This document shows positions 24,605-34,481 of a stretch of 64,000 nt of DNA, in pieces. The notes beneath the pieces were generated by a model. That model saw only the letters and a list, made by a program, of their open reading frames with translations. It was not told where the DNA came from and made no database searches. Made by a program: the position numbers and the translations under genes. How positions within the stretch are numbered: the stretch's first letter is position 1; every line of letters begins with the position of its first letter. This DNA comes from Sphingopyxis sp. YR583 (lineage in GTDB: Bacteria; Pseudomonadota; Alphaproteobacteria; Sphingomonadales; Sphingomonadaceae): positions 1 through 64,000 of the forward strand of contig NZ_FNWK01000001.1 in NCBI RefSeq assembly GCF_900108295.1, read 5' to 3'.

Positions 24605-27600
24605 ATGACCCCCCGCTTTTTCATCGACCGGCCCATCTTCTCCTGGGTCATCGCCATCGGCATTCTGTTGTCGGGCATCATCGCGCTGCGCGGGCTTCCC
24701 GTGGAGCAATATCCGACGGTTGCGCCGCCGTCGCTGACGATCGGGGTTACCTATCCGGGCGCCGACGCGAGCACGCTCGAACAAAATGTCACGCAGGTCA
24801 TCGAACAAGAACTGAACGGGGTCGAGGGCTTCCTCTATATGGCCTCGACCAGTGAATCGAACGGTACCGCTTCGATCACGCTGACCTTCGAGGCCGGGAC
24901 CGACATCGACAATGCGCAGATGGAGGTGCAGAATCGCCTGCGCCGCGTCGAACAGCGCCTACCGGAAGATGTCCGTCGCCAGGGCATTTCGGTGACCGAG
25001 GCAAACTCGGGCTTCCTGCTCATCGTCGCGATCACCTCGAAGAGCGGCAACACCGACCCGATGGAGGTCAACAACTTCGCCAACACCCGAGTGCTCGATG
25101 AGTTGCGCCGAGTAAGCGGCGTCGGCAATGTTCAGGCTTTCGCACCCGAATATGCGATGCGCATCTGGCTCGATCCGCAAAAGCTCGCCTCCTATAATCT
25201 GTCGCCCGCCGAAGCACTCGGCGCGGTGCAGGAGCAGAACAGCCAGACCCCTGGCGGGCAGCTTGGCGATCAACCGATCGCCAAGGGCGCACAGCTCAAT
25301 GCCGTCATCACCACACAGGGCCGCTTCACCAAGCCCGAACAATTCGAAAGCATCATCCTGCGCGCCAACCCCGACGGGTCGGCGGTGACGCTCGGCGATG
25401 TCGGGCGCGTCGAGCTCGGCGCAGCAAGCTATCTTTTCTCGTCGGAACTCAACGGCAAACCGATGGCGGGCCTTGCGGTTCAGCTGACCCCCGGCGCCAA
25501 CGCGCTGGCGACGGCAGAGGGCATTCGCGCGCGGATGGACGAGTTGTCGAAGGGCTTCCCGCCCGACATCACCTGGTCGATCCCCTACGACACCACCCCC
25601 TTCATCAGCTTGTCGATCGAAGAGGTGGTCAAGACACTCGCCGAGGCGATGCTACTCGTCTTCCTCGTCATGTTCCTGTTCCTTCAGAACTGGCGCGCCA
25701 CCGTGATCCCGACTGTCGTCGTGCCGATCGCGCTCGCGGGCGCCTGCCTGGGCCTTTGGATGTTCGGCTTCTCGATCAATGTGCTCACCTTGTTCGGCAT
25801 GGTGCTGGCGATCGGCATCCTCGTCGACGACGCGATCGTCGTGATCGAGAATGTCGAGCGCATCATGAACGAAGAACATCTGCCGCCCTATGAAGCGACG
25901 GTGAAGGCGATGGGACAGATCACGTCCGCGATCATCGGCATCACATTGGTGCTCATCGCGGTGTTCATCCCCATGGCTTTCTTCCCCGGTTCGACCGGCG
26001 GCATCTATCGCCAATTCTCGATGACGTTGGCGATCTCTATCGCTTTCTCGGCGTTGCTCGCGCTGACATTGACCCCCGCGCTCTGCGCAACGCTGCTGAA
26101 GCCCCATGACAACACCGAACGCAAGGGTCGCATCGGCGCTTTCTTCGACCGCTTCTTTGGTCGGTTCAACGACTGGTTCGGGCGCACGACCGACCGTTAT
26201 CAAGGCAGCGTCGGCAAGATGCTCGCAGCGCCGCTGCGCTGGCTCGGCGTGTTCTTGGCGATGGTCGGGATCACCGCGCTCCTCTTTTTCCGCCTGCCCG
26301 GTTCGTTTCTTCCGCAGGAGGATCAGGGCTTTCTGATCACCGTCATCCAGGCCCCCCCGGGCGCCACGACACAGCGCACCAACGAAGCGACGAAGCAGGT
26401 CAAGGCCTTCTTCGCCGAGCAACCGCAGGTCGCCAATGTCGTGTCGGTCAACGGCTTCAGCTTCTTCGGCCAGGGACAGGCGAACGCGATCATGTTCACG
26501 CCGCTGAAGCCGTGGGACGAACGCAAGGGCGACGGCGATAGCGCCGATGCGATCGCGGGCAAGGCGATGGGCGCCTATGCAAACATCAAGGAAGCCTTTG
26601 CCTTCTCGCTGAGTCCGCCGTCGATCCCCGAACTCGGGACGTCGAGCGGCTTTACCTTCAAGCTGCAGGATCGTGGTGGCAACGGGCGCGACGCGCTGAT
26701 CGCTGCGCGCAACCAGATGCTGGGCGGCGCGATGCAGAGCAAGTTGCTAGCGAACGTCCGCCCCGAAGGACAGGAAGACGCGCCGGTGCTGAAGGTCGAT
26801 ATCGACCGAATTCAGGCGCGCGCGCTCGGCCTGTCGATCGGCGACGTCAATGCGACGCTCGCGATCAGCTTCGGCAGCGCCTACGCCAACGACTTCACCC
26901 GCGAGGGTCGCGTATTGCGTGTGCTGCTTCAGGCCGACGCCGCGAGCCGGATGACGCCGCAGGACGTACTCGAACTGCGCGTGCGCAGCGCTAACGGCGA
27001 CATGGTTCCCTTTGGATCGTTCAGCAAGGCCGAATGGTCGGCCGAAGCCCCGCAGCTTCAACGGTATAACGGCTATCCCGCTATGACGATTTCGGGCGAA
27101 CCCGCACCCGGTCAGTCGACCGGTGAGGCGATGGCCGAAATGGAGCGGCTCGCGCAGCAGCTCCCTGCGGGCTTCGCGTTCGAATGGACTGGCATCTCCT
27201 ATGAGGAGAAGCAGTCCGCCGGCCAGATCGGCATGCTGCTCGGCCTGTCGCTCGTCGTCGTCTTCCTGCTGCTTGCAGCGCTCTACGAAAGCTGGTCGGT
27301 GCCGGTCGCGGTGCTTCTGGTCGTACCTTTGGGCGTTCTCGGCGCGGTTCTCTTCTCGATGTTCCGGGGTTTGTCGGCGGACATTTATTTCAACGTCGGC
27401 CTGATCACGATCATCGGGCTCGCAGCGAAGAATGCGATCCTGATCGTCGAATTCGCAATCGAGCAGGAAGCCGAAGGCAAGTCGACGTTCGACGCGGTGA
27501 TGGAAGCGGTAAAACTCCGTCTCCGCCCGATCATCATGACCAGCCTCGCCTTCATCCTCGGCATGGTGCCGCTTGTCATCGCAAGTGGAGCCGGTGCGGC

Positions 27601-27769
27601 AAGCCGCATAGCGGTCGGCTCGGGCGTGATGGGCGGGATGATCGCGGCCACTTTGCTCGGCATATTCTTCATCCCGCTCTTCTATCTGTCGGTACGCAAA
27701 TGGCTCAGCCGCAAGCGGCCCCCTGCCCCTGCCGAGAAAGGCCATCATGAGGAAACCGGCCATGCGTAA
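24605..27769 (+). CDS. RND multidrug efflux permease (HAE1/AcrB type)
   Basis: A 1054-residue proton-driven exporter. It opens with RFFIDRPIFSWVIAIGI, the usual first helix, and has two large periplasmic loops and 12 membrane helices. VDDAIVVIENVER (D408, D409) is the proton-relay pair in helix 4, and the second-half motif GLAAKNAILIVEFA carries the matching lysine. Full length for the family. It removes drugs, dyes and detergents from the inner membrane and periplasm. The stop overlaps the outer-membrane gene by 23 bases. Confidence 0.97.
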   Translation: MTPRFFIDRPIFSWVIAIGILLSGIIALRGLPVEQYPTVAPPSLTIGVTYPGADASTLEQNVTQVIEQELNGVEGFLYMASTSESNGTASITLTFEAGTDIDNAQMEVQNRLRRVEQRLPEDVRRQGISVTEANSGFLLIVAITSKSGNTDPMEVNNFANTRVLDELRRVSGVGNVQAFAPEYAMRIWLDPQKLASYNLSPAEALGAVQEQNSQTPGGQLGDQPIAKGAQLNAVITTQGRFTKPEQFESIILRANPDGSAVTLGDVGRVELGAASYLFSSELNGKPMAGLAVQLTPGANALATAEGIRARMDELSKGFPPDITWSIPYDTTPFISLSIEEVVKTLAEAMLLVFLVMFLFLQNWRATVIPTVVVPIALAGACLGLWMFGFSINVLTLFGMVLAIGILVDDAIVVIENVERIMNEEHLPPYEATVKAMGQITSAIIGITLVLIAVFIPMAFFPGSTGGIYRQFSMTLAISIAFSALLALTLTPALCATLLKPHDNTERKGRIGAFFDRFFGRFNDWFGRTTDRYQGSVGKMLAAPLRWLGVFLAMVGITALLFFRLPGSFLPQEDQGFLITVIQAPPGATTQRTNEATKQVKAFFAEQPQVANVVSVNGFSFFGQGQANAIMFTPLKPWDERKGDGDSADAIAGKAMGAYANIKEAFAFSLSPPSIPELGTSSGFTFKLQDRGGNGRDALIAARNQMLGGAMQSKLLANVRPEGQEDAPVLKVDIDRIQARALGLSIGDVNATLAISFGSAYANDFTREGRVLRVLLQADAASRMTPQDVLELRVRSANGDMVPFGSFSKAEWSAEAPQLQRYNGYPAMTISGEPAPGQSTGEAMAEMERLAQQLPAGFAFEWTGISYEEKQSAGQIGMLLGLSLVVVFLLLAALYESWSVPVAVLLVVPLGVLGAVLFSMFRGLSADIYFNVGLITIIGLAAKNAILIVEFAIEQEAEGKSTFDAVMEAVKLRLRPIIMTSLAFILGMVPLVIASGAGAASRIAVGSGVMGGMIAATLLGIFFIPLFYLSVRKWLSRKRPPAPAEKGHHEETGHA

Positions 27770-29162
27770 CCTGATCGCGCTGCTCGCGGCGACTGCGCTC
27801 GCCGGCTGCGTCAACATGGCGCCGAAGCACGAGCGCCCACCGCTCTCGACAGCCGCGGACTATCCGGCCGAATTCGCGGGCGATGTCACGCTCGGGCAGC
27901 GGGCAACCGACGTCGCCTGGCGCGACTTCTTCGCCGACCCGCAGCTCGAGGTGTTGATCGAACAGGCGATCGCGCGCAATCGCGACCTTGCCGTCTCGGT
28001 AGCGCAGATCGAGGAAGCGCGAGGTCTTTACCGCATCCAGGACGCCGATCGCCTGCCGAACGTGGGCGCAAGTGCCGATGCGACACGGTCGCGCAGCCAA
28101 CTCGTGCCGGGTTCGGGCGCTTCGACGATCAACCGCTATTCGGTCGGCGTCGGCGTAACCTCGTTCGAGCTCGATTTCTGGGGACGGGTCAAGAATCTGT
28201 CCGAAGCCGCGCGCAGTCAGTATCTCGCGACCGAAGCGGCCGAGCGGGCGTTCCGCCTCGCGCTCGTCCGCGACGTCGCCTCGACCTATTTCTCATCGCG
28301 CGGCGCCGAGGAGCAGATCGAGCTGGCGGAAGCCACGGTGACGAGCCGCAAGGAAGGGCTGCGCATCGCCAAGCGCCGCCTCGATGCCGGGGTGACGTCG
28401 GCTCTCGACTATCGTCAGTCGGAAACGCTGCTGACGCAGGCCGAGACGCAGCTTGCAAGCCTGAAGCTCGGTAAGGCGCAGGCCGAGAATTTCCTCGCGG
28501 TGCTCACTGGCGGACCGGTTGCGGGTCCGATGCCCGCACCGTTGCCGCTCGTCGCACAGGCGCAATCGCCGGCCCTGACCGCCGGGCTGCCGTCGGACCT
28601 GCTCATTGCGCGGCCCGATATAGTCGCGGCGGAGGAACGGCTGCGCGCAGCCCGCGCCAATGTCGGCGCAGCACGCGCCGCCTTCTTTCCCTCGATCTCG
28701 CTGACCGGCAATTTGGGCTTTGCGTCGCTGTCGCTCGACAATCTGTTCACGAACGACAACCAGACGTGGAGCTTCGGTCCCTCGATCAGCCTGCCGATCT
28801 TCGATTTCGGGCGGAACAAGGGCAATCTGACTGTCGCCGAGGCGCGCGAGAATATCGCCGTCGCGACCTATGAGCGCACCGTCCAAGGCGCTTTCCGCGA
28901 AGTCGCCGACGCACTCGCCGGACGACGCTACCTCGCCGAACAGGTCGAAGCGCAGGAACGCGGCACGCTCGCGACGCGGCGGATCGCCGACCTTGCGCGA
29001 AAGCGTTATCGCGAAGGCGTATCGACCTATCTCGAAGTGCTCGATGCCGAGCGTAGCCTGTTCGCCGCCGAACAGTCGCTCATCGAACTCCGCCGCGCAC
29101 AGGTCGACAATCTGGTCACCCTCTATGTTGCGCTCGGCGGCGGGCTCGTCGAGCGCCCCTGA
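27747..29162 (+). CDS. RND outer-membrane channel lipoprotein (OprM/NodT type)
   Basis: A 471-residue TolC-like channel. The lipobox LAGC gives acylated C21. Two repeated outer-membrane efflux domains follow, with VGVTSFELDFWGRVKNLSEA and, in the second half, SLPIFDFGRNKGNLTVAEA as the family landmarks. Start at ATG 27747 (site GAAAGG) or ATG 27762 (site GAGGAAA); the first overlaps the pump gene. It completes the tripartite system. The next gene begins 17 bases later. Confidence 0.94.
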   Translation: MRKPAMRNLIALLAATALAGCVNMAPKHERPPLSTAADYPAEFAGDVTLGQRATDVAWRDFFADPQLEVLIEQAIARNRDLAVSVAQIEEARGLYRIQDADRLPNVGASADATRSRSQLVPGSGASTINRYSVGVGVTSFELDFWGRVKNLSEAARSQYLATEAAERAFRLALVRDVASTYFSSRGAEEQIELAEATVTSRKEGLRIAKRRLDAGVTSALDYRQSETLLTQAETQLASLKLGKAQAENFLAVLTGGPVAGPMPAPLPLVAQAQSPALTAGLPSDLLIARPDIVAAEERLRAARANVGAARAAFFPSISLTGNLGFASLSLDNLFTNDNQTWSFGPSISLPIFDFGRNKGNLTVAEARENIAVATYERTVQGAFREVADALAGRRYLAEQVEAQERGTLATRRIADLARKRYREGVSTYLEVLDAERSLFAAEQSLIELRRAQVDNLVTLYVALGGGLVERP

Positions 29163-29178
29163 AATACCGGAACAGGAC

Positions 29179-30288
29179 ATGATGGCGGAAGAAGCCGCAT
29201 CCCCTGCCCTGCTCAAGGATATTCTGGGCACCTCGGCACTGGAAACGATCGCCGACGCGGGCGCGACCGCGTCGGCGCGTTTCGACCGCCCGACCTTGCT
29301 CCGCTCGGCCGCTGATGGGCTCGACGCCCTATCGATCATGGAACGCGTGCGCCATATTGCGGGCGCACTCCACACCGCCTTGCGATGGAGTTATCCTGAA
29401 GCGCTGGACGTCATTCGTGCGATGGCGCCGCATCTGACGCACGCTTTTCAGGCAATGGCGGTGACCGAATATGTCGCACGCTACGGGCTCGACGATTTCG
29501 ACCGCTCGATGGATGTCCTTGCCGAACTGACACGCTTCGGTTCGGCCGAATTTGCTATCCGTCCCTTTCTTGCCGCCGATACGCCGCGCGCTCTCGTAAC
29601 GATGATGCGATGGACGGACAGCGAAGACGAACATGTCCGCCGCCTTGCGAGCGAAGGCGCCCGGCCGCGCCTGCCTTGGGCGGCGCGCGTCCCCGCGCTC
29701 AAAGCCGATCCGACACTCGCATCGCCGATCCTCGAAGCACTGAGAACAGACGCCAGCCTCTATGTCCGCAAATCGGTTGCGAACCATCTGAACGACATCG
29801 CAAAGGACCGGCCCGACTGGCTGCTCGATCGCCTTGCAGGCTGGTCGCAGGACAATCCACGCACCGGGTGGATCGTCCGCCATGCACTGCGCACGCTGAT
29901 CAAGCAGGGAGAACCTCGCGCGCTCGCGCTGATTGGCGTCGGCCATGGGGCGGCGGCAACCGTCCTGCGCTTCGCGATAGTGCCCGAAACGGTGTGCCTC
30001 GGTGACAGTATCTCTATCGCGGCAGAGCTTGTATCGGACTCGCGGGACGATCAGAGGCTGGTCGTCGACTATCGCATCCACTACGCCCGCGCAGCCGGAA
30101 AGACGGCACCAAAGGTCTTCAAATTCAAGACCTTTGAACTCGCAGCGAATGAGACGGTCACGATGATGATCGCACAGACGATCCGCGATTTCAGCACGCG
30201 GCGCCACTATCCCGGTCGGCACCGCGTCGAGTTGATCGTCAATGGGCAGACGATGGCCGAAGCCGCTTTCGACCTCGTGCCAGGTTGA
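29179..30288 (+). CDS. DNA alkylation repair-like HEAT protein (AlkD type)
   Basis: A 369-residue all-helical HEAT-repeat protein. LTHAFQAMAVTEYVARYGLD, RWTDSEDEHVRRLASEGARPRLPW in short segments, and SLYVRKSVANHLNDIAKDRPDW follow the pattern of the AlkC/AlkD superfamily, which removes alkylated bases from DNA without flipping them. The last 110 residues are beta-rich (DYRIHYARAAGKTAPKVFKF), like an immunoglobulin-like extension found in the AlkC subgroup. It begins 17 bases after the efflux channel gene, so it may be co-transcribed with the pump. Confidence 0.8.
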   Translation: MMAEEAASPALLKDILGTSALETIADAGATASARFDRPTLLRSAADGLDALSIMERVRHIAGALHTALRWSYPEALDVIRAMAPHLTHAFQAMAVTEYVARYGLDDFDRSMDVLAELTRFGSAEFAIRPFLAADTPRALVTMMRWTDSEDEHVRRLASEGARPRLPWAARVPALKADPTLASPILEALRTDASLYVRKSVANHLNDIAKDRPDWLLDRLAGWSQDNPRTGWIVRHALRTLIKQGEPRALALIGVGHGAAATVLRFAIVPETVCLGDSISIAAELVSDSRDDQRLVVDYRIHYARAAGKTAPKVFKFKTFELAANETVTMMIAQTIRDFSTRRHYPGRHRVELIVNGQTMAEAAFDLVPG

Positions 30289-30297
30289 AGCAGGCTA

Positions 30298-32355
30298 TCA
30301 GTTGGCCGGCGGCGGTTGCGGTGGCGGAGCGGGCACCGCCGGCTCGGGGGCGCGGTCCTGGATCGGCAGGCGCAGGTCGATGCGGCTTCCATTAATCTCG
30401 GTCGAGATCACCGCATCGCCGCGTTCGATCCCGATGCGAGTGCGATCGCCGATCGGGATGGCGCCGACGTCGGGAACGTCGAGCGGCTCGACAGGCCCCG
30501 TCGGGTCGACCACCTTCTTTGGCCGCGGCGCGGCCTTCTTTCCCGATGCCTCGGTCATAAATTCGCGCCAGATGCGCGCCGGCAAACCGCCGCCCGAAAT
30601 GCCCTGCAGCGGCGTATTGTCGTCGTTGCCGATCCACACGCCGACGACAAGCCCGTTCGCATAGCCAACGAACAGCGCATCGCGATTGTCCTGGCTGGTC
30701 CCCGTCTTGCCGAAATTAGCCTGCGGCAACCGCGCAGCGCGGCCCGTGCCGCGATTGACCGCAGCGCGCAGCATTTGCTCGATATCCTCATGCTCGCTCG
30801 ACCCGAAGCGCGACGGGCCCGAGATCAGATTCTCGAACCAGCCCTTTTCATCGGCCTCAAAGGCATGGGGTTCGACCGGATAGCTGTTCGCTGCAACTGC
30901 GGCATAGGCGGCGGTGAGTTCGAGCAATGTCATACTCGACGTACCGAGCGCGAGGCTGGGATCGCCCTTCGCCATCGGCGCGGTAACGCCAAGGTCGCGC
31001 GCCATGTCGATGACCTTGTCGTCGCCGATTTCGCGCAGCAGACGTACCGCCGCGACATTGCTCGAAGACGCGAAAGCATCTTCGAGGCTGATCTCCTTCG
31101 AATAGGCGCCGCCCGAGTTTTTGGGCCGGTAGGAGCCGGTTTCGATCGCGCTGTTGTCAATCATGTCATCCGGTTCCCAGCCGGCGCGCAGCGCGGCCAT
31201 ATAGACGAACAGTTTGAACGTCGACCCGGGCTGGCGCCGCGCCTGCGTCGCCCGGTTGAACGGCGACGCGGCATAATCCTTGCCGCCGATCATCGCGACG
31301 ACCTCGCCGTTCGGACGCATCGCGACCAACGCGACCTGCGCCTTGCCCAGCCCCGCGCGGCTCGTCACGCGGCGCGCAACGCCCTGCAACCGCGCATCGA
31401 GAGTCGTCGCGATCGTCTGGCGCGAATAGCCGACGTCGCTCAGCTTGCGCGCTTCCGGCAGCGCCCAGTCGGCGAAATAAGTACCGGTCGGCAAAGTATT
31501 GCGCGTGCGCACATCGATGCGCGGCGTGCGAAGCGCGCGCCGCTCCTGCTCGGTGAGATAGCCCGTCGCGACCATCGCGTTCAGCACCAGCTTCATGCGC
31601 TTTTCGGCAAGATCGGGGTTCTTCGTCGGGGCGAGGCGCGAGGGGGCCTGCACCAACCCCGCCAGCATCGCCGCCTGCGCCGGGGTCAGTTTCTCGGGCT
31701 GGCGATAGAAATAATGGAGCGACGCGGCGCGCAGGCCATAGGTGTTATCGCCAAAATAGGCGTTCGAAAGATAGCGTTCGAGGATCTCGTCCTTGCTGAG
31801 CCAGGCTTCTAGCCAGAAGGCGATCAACGCCTCGCGCGCCTTGCGCCCGAGCGTCCGCTTCGGCGTCAGAAAGGTGAATTTGGCAAGCTGCTGGGTGATC
31901 GTGCTGCCGCCCTGTGTCCGGCCGCCGGTTACATTGCTCCACACCGCGCGCGCGATGCTGCGCGGGTCGACACCCCAGTGGGTATAAAAGCGGCGGTCCT
32001 CGATCGCCAGGAAGGCGCCGGTCACATGCTTGGGCAGATCGGCCGCCTTCACCGGCGTGTCGACGATCGCCCCGATGCGCGCAATCGGCGTGCCGTCGGA
32101 CGCGAGCAGCGTAATCTGCGGCGGCGCGATCGGTTCCAGCGATTTCGAGAGCGGCGCGGTCAGCGCGAGCCAGCCGACCAGCAGGATGAAAATCACGCAA
32201 AAGATAGCAAAGCCGCGCGAGATGCGGCGCATCCATTTACGCCCGCGCGTCTCGGGAACGACGGGCGGCGGCGGCGCTGCGATGTCGGCGAACGGGCCAC
32301 CCGGCGTGGCGGCGAGGGTGGGATCGGGGCCTTCGGGTTTACGGAACCATTTCAT
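30298..32355 (-). CDS. penicillin-binding protein 1A-type transglycosylase/transpeptidase
   Basis: A 685-residue class A PBP. A proline-rich cytoplasmic tail (1-40) leads to one membrane helix (about 48-68). The GT51 glycosyltransferase holds AIEDRRFYTHWGVD with catalytic E119, GGSTITQQLAK and the RKAREA...E motif. The transpeptidase has the nucleophile in STFK (S378-K381), SSN at 431-433 and FGKTGTSQDNRDA. It polymerises and cross-links peptidoglycan. It ends in a proline-rich tail. Divergent from the patatin gene and convergent with the AlkD-like gene. Confidence 0.94.
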   Translation of the reverse strand: MKWFRKPEGPDPTLAATPGGPFADIAAPPPPVVPETRGRKWMRRISRGFAIFCVIFILLVGWLALTAPLSKSLEPIAPPQITLLASDGTPIARIGAIVDTPVKAADLPKHVTGAFLAIEDRRFYTHWGVDPRSIARAVWSNVTGGRTQGGSTITQQLAKFTFLTPKRTLGRKAREALIAFWLEAWLSKDEILERYLSNAYFGDNTYGLRAASLHYFYRQPEKLTPAQAAMLAGLVQAPSRLAPTKNPDLAEKRMKLVLNAMVATGYLTEQERRALRTPRIDVRTRNTLPTGTYFADWALPEARKLSDVGYSRQTIATTLDARLQGVARRVTSRAGLGKAQVALVAMRPNGEVVAMIGGKDYAASPFNRATQARRQPGSTFKLFVYMAALRAGWEPDDMIDNSAIETGSYRPKNSGGAYSKEISLEDAFASSSNVAAVRLLREIGDDKVIDMARDLGVTAPMAKGDPSLALGTSSMTLLELTAAYAAVAANSYPVEPHAFEADEKGWFENLISGPSRFGSSEHEDIEQMLRAAVNRGTGRAARLPQANFGKTGTSQDNRDALFVGYANGLVVGVWIGNDDNTPLQGISGGGLPARIWREFMTEASGKKAAPRPKKVVDPTGPVEPLDVPDVGAIPIGDRTRIGIERGDAVISTEINGSRIDLRLPIQDRAPEPAVPAPPPQPPPAN

Positions 32356-32502
32356 GCGCAGCGCCCGTATTACAGCCCCAACACAGCATAAGCAATTGCG
32401 TTATAGGGTGCGTCCAATGGGTCGCATTCGCCAAGAAGGACAGCGACTTGACCGGCATGCCGGGATAGGATGAGAAAAATCCTCCATCCGGAGAGCGATG
32501 AC

Positions 32503-34425
32503 ATGAGCCAAGCAGCAACGCGCTATTGCGACCTGGTGATGAAGGGCGGCATCACGAGCGGCATAGTCTATCCCAATGCCGTTCTGGCGCTGGCACGCGA
32601 TTTCCGGTTCAAAAATATCGGCGGAACGTCCGCGGGCGCGATCGCCGCGGCCGCCACCGCGGCAGCCGCTTTGGGCGACCGCAAGCATGTCGCGTCTGGG
32701 CAGGGCACCCCCTGCCCTCCGACGCTCGGTTTTGCGGGGCTCGAACGCGTTGCCGCACAGCTTTCGTCGCAGGGCTTTATCTTCGGCCTGTTCCAGCCCG
32801 CACGCGGGGGGCGAAACGCCTACCGCCTGATCGTCACGCTCGCCGGAAATGCCAGCGCCCCGCGCAAAGTCTTCGCGGCCGCGGTCGCAGTCGTCGCCAT
32901 CGCGCCGCTCGAGGCAATCTTCCTGTTCGGCCTGTTCCTCGCGCTTGGCTATGGAGTAGCGGGCCCGTCCGGGATAGCCGCTGTGTTCCTGCCGTCGGCA
33001 GTCTGCGCCTATCTAGGCGCGGCCATCGCCGCTGCATTGCGTGTCGCGCGCGTCACGCGGCGCAATCTGCTCGGGCTCTGCTCGGGCCTGAGCGGCGGCA
33101 AGGGCAAAGAAAAACCGGCGCTGACCGAATGGCTGCACGACGTTCTGCAATCCTTATCGGGAAAGGTCGCCACCGAACCGCTGCTGTTCGACGATCTGTG
33201 GAACGCGCCCCGCTATCCGGGCGAGCCGGCAACCGAAACCGCCATCTCGCTCCAGATGATCACAACGGGCGTCTCGCATCACGAACCGCGGACGCTGCCC
33301 TTCACCGACGCGTCCTTCTGGTTCCTGCGTGACGAATTCGATCTATTGTTCCCGCAGACCGTCGTCGACGCGATGGTGGCAATGGCGGGAAAGCCCGATC
33401 GCGTCGATGGAAAAGACTATTACCGCCTGCCCGGCAAGGGCCGGATGCCCGTGCTCGTGGCGATGCGGATGAGCCTCAGCTTTCCCTTGCTGATCAGCGC
33501 CGTACCGCTCCACGAACCCACCGGGAGGAGAACGCGGGGCGGGACCGACGCAGACGTTGCCGACGATAGCCGCGAAGCGAAGGAAGCGAACCTCAGCCAG
33601 AGCACCGACAGCCTGACCACGGGCGGGGAGGCCCCCTTCTCGCCGATCGAGGGTTTTCGTATCTGCTGGTTCACGGACGGCGGTGTTTCAAGCAATTTCC
33701 CGCTTCACCTGTTCGATGCGCCACTGCCACGCTGGCCGACCTTCGCGATCAACCTCGTCTATCCCCAAACCGACGATGCCCCGGTCGACAACCCCGAACC
33801 GCAGAATGCGCAGGACAGGGCCGAGGCCGCGGTGTGGCTGCCGCTGCACAATAATCGCGGCTGGCAACGCAGTTACAATTCGATTGCCCGGCCGCTCGCG
33901 CTGGCCGAGGTTTCGGGCTTCCTCTTCGGCATCATCGGTACGATGCAGAACTGGCGCGATCTGCTGCAGTCGCGCGCGCCGGGTCAGCGCGACCGGATCG
34001 TCCATGTCGCGCTCGACAAGGTCGAGGGCGGAATGAACCTCGACATGTCGCAGGACATACTGGACAGCATTTCGCTGAAAGGCACGGTCGCGGGCGAGCG
34101 ATTGTACCAATTCTCTTTCGACAATCATGTTTGGGTACGCTGGCGGAATGTCGCCTCGGGCCTCCAGCGCTACACGGTCCGGATCGCCGCCAGCGCGAAG
34201 GTCGAGCCGCCCATCCTGGCCTATCAAGCGTCCTTCGCCACGGTTCGCACGGGAACGCCGCCGCCGGTTTCGTACAAGTTCCGGTCGGCTGAAGCGCAAG
34301 GGGCCGCGCAAAAACTGTACGCCGATCTCGTCGCCCGCGGTGAAGAGTGGGCCGATCTCGGCCCCGACCTCGGCGACGGAACGCCGCGGCCGTTGCCGCA
34401 GATGCAGATCACCCCGATCTATTAA
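32503..34425 (+). CDS. patatin-like phospholipase with internal membrane segments
   Basis: A 640-residue patatin-type lipase. GGITSG (15-20) is the oxyanion loop, GGTSAGAI holds nucleophile S43, and FTDGGVSSNFPLH holds the acid D392, giving the Ser-Asp dyad. Inserted at about 125-185 are two strongly hydrophobic stretches (VFAAAVAVVAIAPLEAIFLF and GIAAVFLPSAVCAYLGAAIA), probably membrane helices, which is unusual for the family. The start is ATG 32503 after GGAGAG. The long C-terminal region (about 450-640) has no recognised domain. Role unknown; membrane lipid turnover is likely. Confidence 0.85.
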   Translation: MSQAATRYCDLVMKGGITSGIVYPNAVLALARDFRFKNIGGTSAGAIAAAATAAAALGDRKHVASGQGTPCPPTLGFAGLERVAAQLSSQGFIFGLFQPARGGRNAYRLIVTLAGNASAPRKVFAAAVAVVAIAPLEAIFLFGLFLALGYGVAGPSGIAAVFLPSAVCAYLGAAIAAALRVARVTRRNLLGLCSGLSGGKGKEKPALTEWLHDVLQSLSGKVATEPLLFDDLWNAPRYPGEPATETAISLQMITTGVSHHEPRTLPFTDASFWFLRDEFDLLFPQTVVDAMVAMAGKPDRVDGKDYYRLPGKGRMPVLVAMRMSLSFPLLISAVPLHEPTGRRTRGGTDADVADDSREAKEANLSQSTDSLTTGGEAPFSPIEGFRICWFTDGGVSSNFPLHLFDAPLPRWPTFAINLVYPQTDDAPVDNPEPQNAQDRAEAAVWLPLHNNRGWQRSYNSIARPLALAEVSGFLFGIIGTMQNWRDLLQSRAPGQRDRIVHVALDKVEGGMNLDMSQDILDSISLKGTVAGERLYQFSFDNHVWVRWRNVASGLQRYTVRIAASAKVEPPILAYQASFATVRTGTPPPVSYKFRSAEAQGAAQKLYADLVARGEEWADLGPDLGDGTPRPLPQMQITPIY

Positions 34426-34481
34426 TTCGGGGGATCATCGCGAACCTGTTGCGGCGAGGCGCTCCCGCTCGCCCTGCCGGC

